This document shows positions 49,379-62,221 of a stretch of DNA of 64,000 nt, one piece after another. The position numbers and the translations under genes were made by a program. Source of the stretch: Scortum barcoo. Its lineage: Eukaryota > Chordata > Actinopteri > Centrarchiformes > Terapontidae. Below the pieces are notes generated by a model, which made no database searches, was not told the DNA's origin, and was given only the letters and a program-made list of their open reading frames with translations. Location: NCBI GenBank assembly GCA_023238725.1, contig CM041551.1, forward strand, positions 7,429,759-7,493,758, read 5' to 3'. Numbering within the stretch: position 1 is the first letter of the stretch; the number at the start of each line of letters is the position of its first letter.

Positions 49379-51361
49379 TTTATTTTTTTTTTTTCCTAAT
49401 TACAGACTCATGGGTTAAAAATAAAAATAAAAAAAGCAAAACATTTGTTCAAACCCACTCCCCTTTTCAAAAAGAAAAAAAAAAAAAGAAAGAAAAGGTC
49501 TCCACACAAACCCCACCCCGACTTTCCCCGCCCTAAAATAACAGCTCCGGCCCACTCCATTTATTAAATTAATAATCAATGCCATTAGCTTCTCAGCCTT
49601 CCTCAGACAAGCCGTGACTGCACTGCGCATAGTCAGAGAAAGGGGGCGCCTTAAGGTCCGCACACTACATCCCAAAAAACACCCTCGTCTCTGGTCCTGC
49701 CTTCCTCACTCTCACGCAAAACTTGCCTGCCTGCCACTCAGCTATGTTGGCTTCAGCTCTCTGTATATAAATCATGTGTTGGGTTGGCTGCATGTTAAGT
49801 GCTGCCTGTACTGCAGTGTGCTGTGGTGTATGTTGAACAGGTGTGTGTGTGTAGGTGCGTGTGTGTGTGTGTGTATGAGTGTCTGTGTGTGAGTTGAAGT
49901 GTGAAAGGGACTAAAAGCATCATCAGCGTTTGCTGTTGTAGTAAATGCCCCCCGCGGCGGGCCTGTGGTCGCCCTGCCCCCCTCCCCCGCCCCCCCACAC
50001 GGACAGGATGGGGTGAGTGTGCATAGCGGGAGCAGAGAGAGAGAGAGACGCTGCGGAGACAGTGGGGGGGGCCGGCGCCACCTGGGGAGGGGTCGTCAGC
50101 CTCCACTGGTCCTGAAACCTGAAACGACAAGAAGTGGTCTAATATACAGAGAGAGGGGGGGAGGAAGAAGGGAGGAGGGAGACAGAAGACAAGGAGCACA
50201 GATGGGGAGGGAGGAGGGAGGAGGGAGGGAGGGAGGACAGGGGAAAAAAAGGGCTGGGGAGTGGGATGCAGGGGTTGCAGGAAATAAAAAGACTGGTGCC
50301 TGTCAAAAAGAATAAAAAGGAGCCATGCCTGAGTTGGGGATGACAGGTATGGACGAGCGGTGGTGGGGGTGGCAGCACAACGAGGAACCCCCCGCCCACG
50401 ATAAGAAAGAGAAAAAAAAAAGCTATATAAATCTATGCATGTACAATCCTACTGAACACTGAAGGTCCATCACTGTCCAGAGAGCTGTGGACAGCGGAAA
50501 ACACAATCCATGGCGTGACGAGCCAAGGAAGAGGAGGGAGGGGGAGAAGAAGCATGAGTTATAAAATGTCAGGAGGGTAAAAAGGGTGGGGTGGGGGGCA
50601 GATAACAGCAGAGACACAGAAGGGGTTGAGGAGGGTAGGGGGGTGGGTGGGGAGGTAATGATATACTCCAACCACAAACTTAAAACAGAACAACAAATAC
50701 TCTGGCTAGTGGAAGTTTTACACATGTACGGTACATTAAAAACAAAAACAGAATACAGTTTCTTTTCTTGTTGCTGTCTCCACTTTCGCCCCCATTTTTC
50801 ACTTTTTTTTTTTTTTTTTTTTTCCTTTTCTTGTTTTGGTGGTGGTGGAGGGTGAGTGGGTGGGCTGTGTTGGTGATGGTGTGAAAGCAGGAGGTCACAG
50901 CCAGACCAAAGGAGACACATCTGCAGCCTGAGATACCATCATATCATCTTCTCTCTTTTTTTTTTCTCCCCCCCCCCACCCCATCCTCCTTTCCCTCCCC
51001 TCAAAACCAACAGAAAAAACACAAAGATATCTGCCATCGTATCGTGCTTTTTCCTCAATGGCCAACTTATACCTTACCAGGGGTGACCGCATCAACCTCC
51101 GCTTTGACACGCACGCTCACACACAATCGCACACTGCAGCGGCCAGTCAGTCTCTCTCTCTGTCCAGGAGAAGTGTTTTTTTTTTTTTTTTCCTTTTTTG
51201 TCTTTTTTTTTCTCTCTTCTGGGATTATCTTCTTTTATTGTTGGGGAAGGGGAGGACTTTTTTCATTGTGTGTGGATTTTTTTGTTTGTTTTTTTTTTTA
51301 ATGGGAACAAAGGAGATGGGGTTGATAGTAAGAGTGTTGGGGGAAAGGGGGATGGGGGTGT
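49379..51361 (-). promoter_or_regulatory. pabpn1: Probable pabpn1 3' UTR with A-rich elements
   Basis: Downstream of the pabpn1 stop the minus strand holds A-rich tracts: 51277-51299, 51176-51211, 50793-50829 and 50955-50972. Candidate AATAAA signals lie at 51239-51234 and at 49384-49379. The distal signal would give a UTR of about 2 kb. Human PABPN1 is known to bind an A-rich stretch in its own 3' UTR and to cause retention of its last intron; the layout here would allow the same control. GT and GGGAGG repeats (49840-49890, 50150-50260) also lie inside. Confidence 0.5.
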
Positions 51362-51751
51362 TTAGTAAGGGGAATACCACGATGTTGTTCGCCCTCGGCC
51401 CCTGGAAAAGAGAGAGAAAAAGAGGGTGAGTTTTTTTCTGGTTGGCTTAAGAAGACGTACACCAATTTTCCTGGTGTGATATAATAAGATATGTGTATGT
51501 GTGTGGCAGAGAAAGGGTCTGCTGAAATTTCAGTCCAAGAAGTAAACTGAAGGGGAAAGAATAGATTTATATGTATAGATATCAAAACGAATGACCGTTT
51601 CCGACAGTGTTCACAAATCACTAAATAGACATACCATTTTAACGGTATTGTGCCTTTGATCTTACAATAAATCAGGCTGGAAGAATAGACCCTACAGTGT
51701 TGGAAGAAGCTGAAAGCAGCTTTGTCAAAAGAGGAAAGTGTTTATAATGTA

Positions 51752-51784
<33 letters not shown>

Positions 51785-54700
51785 AAAGAAAGAAAAAAGG
51801 TATCAGAATAAGTGTGTGGGTGTGAGGGGTCAGCAAAGGCACTCTCTCTCTCCCTCTTTCTCTCTCTCTGTGTCTCTCTCTGCGAGAGCCGCCTCTGGGG
51901 TCACTGTGGGGAAAGACCTTGAGGACAAACAGCACCACACATGTACCCCCAGCAAGACACAGTGCACACACACAAAACAAATTTTGGGGGACAGGACTCA
52001 CAACTGCAGCATCATTATACACTCAAAACACTGCCTCAAACAAGCCAGGCAGCAGCAAACCTTTCATACGCCAGCTCCTCCGTCTCACATAAACACACAC
52101 CATTCAGTGGCAACAAAATACACACACACAAAAAAGGTCACACTGGGACTGAAACCAGCGGTTGTTGGACTAGATGCTGAGGTCAGGCTGCAGTAATGAA
52201 CCCTCGTTTCTGGGAGTGAATGCTGTAAAGGTGAATCTGAGTGTGTGTGTATGTGCGTGCGTTCCTGTACATGCGAGGACACGTATGTGTATGGTATGTG
52301 CGTCTTCTGGCTCACATCAAAATCTTTGCTTTTCACCATGCCAACTTGGGAAGATGAGGGGTACAGTGATGTTAATGGATGTGATACCACTTGCTGCAGC
52401 CTTGTGAAATCTCAGAAACAAAGCCAATCAACACTTGCAGTTTAATGAAACATCTCTCTTGGATTGTGTGAGTGCACGGCTGTGGCCAAGCACGACGCAA
52501 AGATTTTGAACTCGCCACGTGTTTTTCTTCACTGTGGATGTGTTCCCACAACAAGACAAGGCACCAGTGAAAAGCGTTACTTGGTTCAGATCTGGGCTTG
52601 ACTATTTAACGGCCTTAAAAAGGGAGAATAGTGATGAATTCCTGATGCAGCAGCCGTTCTGCTCTCCCTCTGCACGAAGCAATCAAGGCCAGCTCAAGTG
52701 GAACAACCCTGCGTCTCTGCATGCTATTCTCTGTGGGTGATTATTACATATTAACCAGTGCTGTTGGATAATGGGAAGATACACTCTGTAGTTATCAGTA
52801 ATACCCTTGAGGGTGTTTTCTATGATTATGAGTACAGTCAACAAATTACTATTGGCAACAAGGAAAATGGTTTCATGACCTTGGAGCTGCCAGGTTCCGT
52901 CTATCTGACAGCAAACAACAAAAACTTTAACTGTTAATTTGTGTATTTTTAGCCCAGGCATTTAAAGGTTAGGGTTCTTTTTTGCTATTCTGCTAGACTG
53001 GATGTGAAATCTGACTTCCATTACTTCACATAAGCACAGATCAGTGAGACAGAACTTAAAAGTTCAACAATAAAAATATGTCAACTATGCAAACACACCA
53101 ACAAGCTAACTTGAAGCTTTTAAAGTCAAATGCAAACAGTGCTTGTAGTCATACGGGTAATAAACTCCCTGTCAGTATCAGCAGTTTCTGAAGACTGTAA
53201 GAATGCAATATCTACAACCCCCCAGCTCCTCCCCCCAACGTCTTTGTGTGCCTTGTCCTGCAGCTCGGGCCAAATCCCAGTGAGTAAACTGGCAGGGTTA
53301 GGGTTTCTTGGTATGTGTGGGAGTGGCTGGGGTAAGTACACTGAGTGATTAGAGAGATTCTGACCTTGAGGTTTAGACACTTTCTCACACAAGAGAATGA
53401 ATAGAGATGTAGCCCTTTCTTGTGGTTATTTAAGGTCAGCCTAGCTGAAAATGGGAATTTGCTGCACAAATACTTCAAGTCAAGAGTGAGGGCAAAAAAA
53501 TGAAACAAGAGAAACACATGAGATAAAACTGACTAAATGGGAGCTCCTCACAAGGACTTGGCAAACTGATCGCTGAAACAAAAACCTCTCTGCATGAAGG
53601 TTTTTAGACTCTTTCCAAAATAACTTCTGCAGCATCTTTCTTCTGGAAAAAGTTTACTGTTAAATGTTAAGTATTAAGCAACGTTCAAAGCCTGAAGGCT
53701 CCAGATGCTTTGCAGGGCCGATGAAATCAGAATCTCTCTGTGTCAAAGCTCAGTGCATGTGTGGGGATGTTGGCGTGGTCTTTGGCACCACACCTCCTTT
53801 CTCAGTCTCAACAGAAAAAAAAACAAAAAACATAGCTCTATGGAGCTTATATGGAGTTTCTAGTAAGATTCTTTGCAGCCTTTATTTCTTTCTGCCTACC
53901 AGGGCCAGCCACAGTTTACACAGAGGGGGCTGCAGGTTACGTCGTTCAATTACGCTCAGAACAACCTCTCAGATTACTTGGCGATGTCTCATGTACTGAA
54001 ACTGTGCAGCTCCAGTTAAAAGTTCACTGCCGAGTGTTTTAATCACGTGCTGTAAACACTTTTCAGTGACAAACTCTGTGTGGCTTTGCAGTAGAAACTA
54101 GACTACAAAGACTCACTGCAAAGCTCAAAATGATGAGATTCTGTCTCATTTCACAAATGAACACTGTAGGTAGAAAGCCACCAGAATCCCAGTGCACAAC
54201 ACTCTGATTCACACCAGGCTTTTTCCTTCTCTTCACAGTAATGGCAGAGTTTAACGGGTCTATTAAAAAAAAAAAAAAAAAAAAACACAAAACACCACAA
54301 GCTATAGCAGTTTCCAGCTGTGACAGGTTTAAAAACACTCTACTGATGAGGGAGCGTCGAGCAGCAGGGAGCTGCTACAACGCTGCAGGTCACTGGGCTG
54401 ACCGTCACACACAACAAACCTCTCAGATTTGTACCCTCTCCTGCCATAAACACCCTGATTACAAATGACATCCCAATCTTTCCCAAAGAAATGGAAAACA
54501 TTAAGTGTAGCCACCTATGCTTTGCACCAGTACCTTTTCTCTTATCATTAAGTTGCAGGAGATTGCATTGGCAGTGAGCCAAACAGGGATCCAAGTGAAG
54601 AGTGTGTGTACAGCCTGGGAAGAACAAACTGATGTGCACTGACTCTGTTTGCCCCATTTGGAATAGTTTTATGTGATGTGGCATGCAATGAGCCCCTCAG

Positions 54701-57700
54701 TCCCACAACTGACGTGACGTGAGTTCTAACCTGACCAGATGGCATGTTTGTGCTGTTTCTATTACAATCTCTCTCTCTTGCCACCAAGGCAATACCATGA
54801 TGAAATATGATTTAAGTTCTAACAAGTATTACGCTCGACACACTTGAGGACGGGAACTGGCTGTAATATTTACACACTGCACACAAAATTCAGATCTAAA
54901 AATGACTGTGAAGCCTTTTGGAAGTGTTACCTCCTCTCTTCTGTACTTACCTTCTCTATGCCGTCATGGAGGAAGTTTTTTTTCTCCTCTCCTCTATCTC
55001 AACTTATTCTTTTGCTCAGTCTGTCCAGCTCTGTCGATTTGACCACTTTAAAACTATCCACCCAATTTTGTCTAGAGTGAAAAAGGCAATTCTGGACAAC
55101 AATGTGCACAGAGCACAGCGACAAATGTCATCCACTTTCAGAGCTTTCCTGAGTCAGTTTGTTTGTTTGAAAGCTGTCACACATACTGTGGGTTTGATTC
55201 TGTGAACATTACTACCAGCAGTGTGTGGTACTATGCTGCTCCTGGAGACATAATATTTCTTAAAACCTGTTACAGATTTATGAACCTCATCCCTCTTGCT
55301 AGTTTTCCTGTCAAGTACATAAAAAGGAGATGATCAGCGATTCCTCCAATAGGACATTTGCTTCCTCGTCCTGATTTTCTCGTGGTAAAACCAAAGAGAA
55401 GACAGTGTTAACCCTGACTGTCACTGAGGGATAAAACAACAATAATCTAATTTCATGTGGAATAATCTTTTTAGCTGACTCCCTCATCTGTAAATTACCA
55501 ATAAAGTTTATCATAACTGTGGGTCAGCTACCAGTTCTTATAGTCTGCCTTGTTTGTCCTTTCCTTTCAGTGCAAACAGTGAGTGAGTGCACGCAGGTGC
55601 AGTGTTCTCCCATGGTGTCAGAAGTAAGGCATCACGGCGTCAGCTCACCTAAAGGCCCGTCCTCTGCCTCTGGGTGGTGTGTAGCCGCTGTAGTAGCGTG
55701 CACGTGACGAGAAGCTTCCTCCCCGTGATCGGAACCGAGCCCGTGGAAAGCCGCGGTCTGTGGTGCTGATGCCTGGTCTGTTTGTTCTCTTAGCGCCAAC
55801 CTGGGGAGTGAAGATTAAGCAAACGACCGTTACATAAACTAACATCCGGCCTTGTGGCTCTCCTCTAAACTGCTTTCGTTTTTTCAGATCTAAACTGTTT
55901 GAAGTGAAAATGAAATCTTCCTTACAGGTTTGGAAGTCTAAGTTTTTTATGGATGATTTCCCATAACTGATGCCAATCATGTGCAGTGGCAAAAGAATGT
56001 ACAACCTTTCCATTTATGGCCAGCTGCACATCTGCCAGTGTCAATGAGACAGAAGGTTAAGACATTGTAAACATTTCTATAGACACAAAGGAAACAGTAC
56101 CCTCTCAGCCAAAACCTACCAAGAACACAGTGATAAAGGCAGTTTTTGTCACACCAAACACCAGCTAAATTTAGCAAACAGGGCTTGTTCTGTAGCTGCT
56201 TTTTCTCATTTCCTCTCAAAATAGTGTCACTTTTCTTGTCATTCTGACCAATGACTGCTAAAATCTCAATTGGCCCTTTTCCACTAGTACCTACTCGGCT
56301 CGCCTCGACTCGAAAAACTTAGTTTCGGTCGTTTTCCATTACAATAGAGTACCACCTCAGCGTGGGTGGGAATTAAATCGTTGCAACGCGTGACCGAAAC
56401 TCCAGCGACGCATGTCATTTGTTATGAGACACAAACACGAAACGACTTCGGAAGCAATGGAGGCCACCAGACAAAGAAATGTCTGCACCTCGTCATTGCT
56501 CCGCATGAGGCTTTGATTTCTGTGCAGCCATCTCTGATCGTGTTCGTTGTTGTTGGCCCTGGCCAATCAGCGGCCTGCCGTCTGCCAATGTCACATTTTC
56601 GGCTCGACTCAGCTCGCTTGGAACCCCGGCCGAGTAGGTACTACGAAAGTACCTGGTACCAGGTACTAAAGAAAACGTAATGGAAACATGCGTATAAACC
56701 GAGGCGAGTCGAGTCGAGTCGAGACGAGTAGGTACTAGTGGAAAAGGACCAAATGTGAGCAATCCCAGTTGCACTCTGAAGAAAAAGCTGAATCAAAAAC
56801 AATTCTTACCTTTATCTGCCTTCCTCTGAAAAGGGACTCGTCCAAAGCCATGGCTGTCCTAACAGACTCTTTGTCTGCAAACTCAATATAAGCAAACCTG
56901 GGGAGGGGAAAAAAAAAGAATCACTCAACTATAGAAACACTCAAATGCAAAGAAAAATCAGTAACATGCAAAGCAGGACAGCACCAGTATAATAATTTAG
57001 CACTGGCACAATAATTTAGTGTATAATTTAGCACTGGCCTTTTTTTTTATAAACAAAAGCACATTCAACCATCCAGCTCTAGTGAAACTTCATCATTTAT
57101 ATTGAGAGTTTATAAGAATCTGTCCACCCACAATGTGATTTTGATTATTTCTCTGCCAACAGCATGGCTTTGCAATATGTGCCACACAGATGATGATTTA
57201 TCTACTGCACAGTGAAAAGATACAGTATAATGAACGTGTATTACCCCTTGGGATGCCCTGTGTACTTATCACATAGGATGGTGACTCTGTTTACTGAACC
57301 GCAGCCATGAAAATGAGCCTCAAGCTCTTCTGCCGTGGCACCATAGTCCACCTGAAGACAGAGAGGAGAGATTAGACATCAAAAGGTGCCGCATCACACA
57401 TGCCTGACCATGTACACTTTAAATCTTAAAAAAAGTTATTTTTCATCAGCTTATGCTTTAACATTTATGTAGGTATGTATATGGGAAACATCTGCACATC
57501 CTGGATTAATCAGATATATTGAATAGACAGGCACAGATGAAAAAAGGCAAATACCACCAGTTTTAAACAGAGACAGATGCATAAAAATGATATTAAGAAT
57601 GAACAGAGAGGCAATTATCTGGTATGCCTTTGCCATCTTTGAGTTTCAACAACATAACAATCAAAGATGCAGCATTTAAGATCCAACGCAGAACAAATGT

Positions 57701-60700
57701 CTTTGACAACCTGAATAAAAATCCTCCTAGAAATTATTATAAACCAAATGCAAATATAAAAACAATCATCGTTTCATCAGTATTCACCAAATTTTACAGA
57801 TGTGCAGTGTCAGGTTAATTATGCCTATATCTGTAAGGTAAAACAGCTGATTATTCCATTTCCGAAAAATAACTAACGTTAGTGAAATGGAATATCCTTT
57901 AGATTCAATATAGCTATTCATTAAAAATATAAAAATATGGGAAGAATATGGAAGATGTTTAATTCTGTCCACAGGAGGCTGACCTAAATAAGTGTTTGTA
58001 TGAGAAGGACACCAGTGTTGGAGACTACCAAAACGCAGGAGTTTGGAGACACTGAATAAAACAACTGTTGCCTCGGTGCTTCAGCACATGCAGATTTATG
58101 TGAGAGTAGCAGAGAAAAAGTCTCTGTTTGGCAGAAGACAAACAGGAGACTCTGAAATTGGAGGACAGTACAGTGTCTTAATGAAATCAAACTTTATCAC
58201 TGTGGTCATCACGCTACATGCCATACAAAGAACCCAAAGAATGCACTTAGGACTTGTGTCAACAGGGCCACAACCCAAACAGCAAAGAAATACTTTAAAT
58301 GGCAAATTAGACTATCTTGTACACTTAAAAAATAACAACATTAAATAGCTGGAGTGACCACAACCTAAATCCAATCAAGGGTTTGTTTCAGGACTTTTAG
58401 TTACAAGTCAAACTTTCTTTTGAAGAAGTTGATTATTTTCATCATCATCTCAAAAGTTTCAATGACAAATACGACAATGCAGCCAAAGAAGTGTCCGTAT
58501 GAGACAAAAAAAAAAAAAAGACAGTTACTCACATTTCCAACATAAATCGATCTGCCGTCTGCTTCCATCTTTTCCTCGATGGACATGATGACGGGGCCGA
58601 CTGCACAAGGGAGAGAAGCGGGAACACAAATCTACATTAGCAACTATTTCAATTCAAACCTCAATATTTACAACAGTCGTTTTTTAAAACTACATTTCAT
58701 GATATCAAGCGTGTCGACAACTGGCAGATCCATCAAATGACAAGAATGTGTGCGCGGTGTCAGATGCAGGTCTGTAAGCAACATTAAGTTTGCCCTTTGA
58801 GGTCAGAGCTGAGAGAAGCTGTCTGGCTTTGAGTTGTGTATTTTAGCTATTTATCATTATAATATAATTGCAGTACTTTGAATTCAGACCTGGATATTCA
58901 GCTAAATATAATCCAAAATGTTCTATAACACACTTTGATTTGCAGGTTGCGCATTGACTAACAGACCTTTTACTAAAGCAACAGTCTAATGCAAGTCCTC
59001 CAATCCCACACTGCAGTCTTTTACAGCTATGCTATTACTCCATTGTCTTATTGTTAAATGACTGCAGCCATAAAACAAACATGCTTTATTAAACTAACTC
59101 ATATATTAACTATAACATTAAGACTTTTTAAAGTAAAAAATAAACTACATTTGAAAGCAACCATTTATTCTTTGCACACCAGCACAAGGGCTCATTATTG
59201 ACAACAATGTGTGGGTGGTTTTCTTATAATACCATGCACTAAACTTATAACCAAGTACGAATCTTAACTCATATTTAATGTATTTTTTCATAATAAAACT
59301 GTTAGTTTGGGGCTAATTAATTCTATTCTAGCTCTGTTCTATTTGACTGTGCAAGTGTCACATTATCATAAGCTTGGGGTCTTCATTCACTGGATCGTTT
59401 GACAGTAGAGAGAAATAAGAAATGTGGACAGATGGGAGGAAAAAAGAGGTCTCCCCCTCACCAAAAACACACAGAAGACGCACCTGGTGGGGGGCTGAGA
59501 TTCATCTGTTTCTCCACCTCGTTCTGTAGCTCCTTCAGCTTCTCTGCCTCTTCCTCCATCTCTCTCACCCGGGCTTTGATTGCCTCCAGCTCCTGCAGCA
59601 CAGACACAAACTCCGTCAGCGATGTACATCCATCACAAGCACAATACAACTCACTGAAACTTGAATCACGAATGACACGATCACACGGTGTGGGCGACCA
59701 CCATGGTGCCCAGAAAATGCTGACCAACTAATGTAATCATTAACAAATGTTGCCATAACACACTTTTTGACACCTGCACACCGACAAAGATGGTACAGCA
59801 GTGAGGAGACACTGAACCTATGCAAGTGATGGTGCATGGTTTCTGCCCAAATCGAGAAAAAAAATCCACACATTGGGACTACTTCCGTCTAAAAATATGC
59901 TGTCTGACTGGTCCTGCGCCTTCGCTATATTTGCAATCCCTCACGTCCCCCACATTTTCACTGTGTATTCTACCACCCAGCCTAAATTTGGCTGCAGCTG
60001 CCTCCTACAACTTGAAAGTTAACCTTAAGAAGTGCTTCATCGGGCCATAATATGCTTAAGTCGCATTCAAAACATAATGGATACATATGAAATTGATGAA
60101 TCAGTGTGGCGCACTCAGTTTTTCACATCCAGGCACCTCAATGGCTGAATGTAAAGCCAATGTAGGATTACCGCATTTGTAAACAAGTAATCAATATCAT
60201 TTTCAACAGAACATTCATAATTTAAGCTGTCTAACATGTAAAAACACAAGTACTTAAACACAAGTGTGTCCATGTGTGCATTTCTGTTAAATATATACAC
60301 ACAATACTAACATCTCGTTGGGGCTCACTAAGACTCTTTTTTTTTATTTGGACACAAAACACGTCAATAAACAATTTGTATATCAATCAATAGGAAAATG
60401 GATCTGTCACAGCTCTAATACAACTGAAATTCAAACATGGGCTGTTTCGGAAACAATTGGAAATGTATTTGGGGCAGAAATGATGATGACAATGATGATC
60501 CAGTCCGAGGTCAGGAAAAAAAAAGAAACCCACAAAACAATCACTGTCAAAACAAACAAATAAATAAATGGAATATTCTCATGGTGAACACAGAGATGTC
60601 TGTGTCCTCACGTGGGAGCGGACCCTCCTGTCTGACAGTGGTGCACTGCAGCACAGTGGGAGTCATTCCAGCTCCGTCCAGGGCTGTTGCCTCTGCTGAC

Positions 60701-62221
60701 GGGATCGCAAATGTAAAGGCTCTTTGTGCAACTGGGTGCAGGGACACAGGCGAACCATATTAAATTCAACTGAGGAGTAAAACTATACAGTGACTGATGA
60801 TAATGGCACCATCGTTTTTTTCCTCTCCTCCCCTCTCTCTCAGCCTTCTTTCATCCGTGTGCCTGATTATCTAACACATCAAATGTCAACAACCTTTACC
60901 TGCATGCTTCACAAGTCATTCACATTCACAGCAAGAGTCTTCAAATACGCCATCCGAAACGTTGTGTGTTTTTTGTCGCATATTCATTCAGTGCACAGCT
61001 CTTTCCCTCCCCTCCCTCCTCTCAGTCTCCTTGCCCTAGCAAAAAACACTGAAGGATGCAAACCCAGCCCCTCAAATACCGCAACCCCCCTGCCTCTGCG
61101 TTATCTGCCGCCCGACAGACAGCACCACAACCTCAAAACCCACCTACCCACCTGGACGTGCTGCACACACACATACACACACACAGCCAGGGAAATGTGC
61201 GCTGGAGTGCGCGGGGTAATTAAAATGAGGCTACTGTGTGCACCCTGACACATAATGCAGGACGCAGCAGGAGCGCCACCGATGCGATGTCACTGTCCAA
61301 AATAAGCGACAAAAGATGGTCAGGTGCACGTCTGCCATCTCCACCCCAGCTTTGTTAAAAATCCGCCGGCCTGTTAGCCAGCCTCAGTCCAATTCAATCC
61401 AATCCAATCGGTAACAAACACACCTGGTAGGATAACAACATGCAGCACCCGAGGCTTTTTCCCAAAAAAAGATGGATTTAATCTGGTGGTCCTCTGTGGT
61501 CATTTTTAGCTGCAGAGCTTGATGCTGCCGCGAGCTAATGTTAGCGTGCTGAGCTCGGTCATTTCCATGTGCACGTACCGGAGCCTCAAATGCAGCAGCA
61601 GCCGCCGCAAACCAGATAAAAAGAGGAGATGTCTTTACCGTGAGCAGGACGCCTTTTCTCACGCAGGTAGACTCGCACGGCGGCGGCTAATGGCGGCGGC
61701 CTGTCCTCCCCTCGCCCCTAACTGTCTCCTGCATCTCCGTCTCGCATTTTTTTCTAAGCAAAGAGGACCCCCCCTTCTCCTCCGCCTCCTCCGCTCGGCT
61801 CTAGCTGCTCCCTGGCGCAGAGAAACTGGCGCCGCTGTTGCGCCAAGATGGCGGCCGGCACCACGCACGTCGCCGCCCATTTCTACTGCACTGCGTGAGC
61901 CACAATGGCGGTTGGTACCGAGCTGGCGACGGCAGTTAACACACACGGCATGTGACACAACATTTACGGAACATATATTTATTAAAAATAAACAATTTAG
62001 GTCTCCTTCCTTTGACTGACTGACTCGGATTTGAACCTTAACGTGTGTTGGAGTTCACAGCCGGAACAATGCCCTTCACTTACCGGGTCTTCAATCGCCT
62101 CGGCCTCTCCCTCTTCTAACCCCGGTTCTTCGTCACCGACTCCTGGGTCTTCCAGCTCGGGGTGTCCAGGATCTGAATCGAGCAGGGACTCCTCCGTCAG
62201 TCCGTTACCGAACTCCGCCAT
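51362..62221 (-). CDS. pabpn1: Nuclear poly(A)-binding protein 1
   Basis: Stimulates poly(A) polymerase processivity and sets tail length in the nucleus. Seven coding exons from 5' to 3': 62084-62221, 59484-59592, 58533-58600, 57245-57351, 56810-56897, 55649-55800, 51362-51401; phases fit throughout; 233 residues. The acidic N-terminus (1-46) starts MAEFGNGLTEESLL. A coiled coil follows (ELEAIKARVREMEEEAEKLK, from 47). The RRM spans about 101-175, with RNP2 IYVGNV and RNP1 GFAYIEF. The Arg-rich tail has ISTTDRGFPRARF and ends GRGRTTSWYSPY, the conserved C-terminus. Unlike the human protein there is no N-terminal alanine tract. The last 12 residues lie in an exon 4.2 kb from the previous one; if that intron is retained, TGA follows the donor directly and the tail is lost. 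A MITE lies in intron 55801-56809. Confidence 0.97.
51402..55648 (-). other. pabpn1: Terminal intron of pabpn1
   Basis: A 4.2 kb intron from donor AG|GTGAGC (55649) to acceptor TTTTCCAG (51402), the longest of the gene. It contains A/T homopolymers (about 51751-51796, 54266-54285), CT runs (51841-51890) and CA repeats. No other gene is evident inside. Confidence 0.8.
56274..56748. mobile_element. Nonautonomous DNA transposon (MITE) with long inverted ends
   Basis: Starts CCTTTTCCACTAGTACCTAC, then TCGGCTCGCCTCGACTCG, and ends with the complement GTAGGTACTAGTGGAAAAGG preceded by repeated GAGTC units. The terminal inverted repeats are about 38 bases. There is no transposase ORF; length about 475 bp. 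Superfamily not assigned. It lies in a pabpn1 intron, about 50 bp from the donor of exon 56810-56897. Confidence 0.85.
61640..61930. promoter_or_regulatory. CpG-rich block in pabpn1 intron 1 with three YY1-type motifs
   Basis: GC-rich segment with CTAATGGCGGC (61687), AAGATGGCGGC (61845) and ACAATGGCGGT (61902), all on the plus strand. AAGATGGCGGC is the classical YY1 site found near start sites of housekeeping genes. The ORF over this segment (61659-61958, minus) is only compositional. It may be an alternative or antisense promoter. Confidence 0.45.

Noticed and set aside
50139..51301. Many ORFs rich in Ser, Pro, Phe and Lys
   Set aside because: They come from GGGAGG, T and CT runs in the probable pabpn1 3' UTR; no splice context or domain.
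61659..61958. Arg-rich ORF of 99 codons on the minus strand
   Set aside because: Compositional ORF in a CpG-rich intron block; no similarity recognised.
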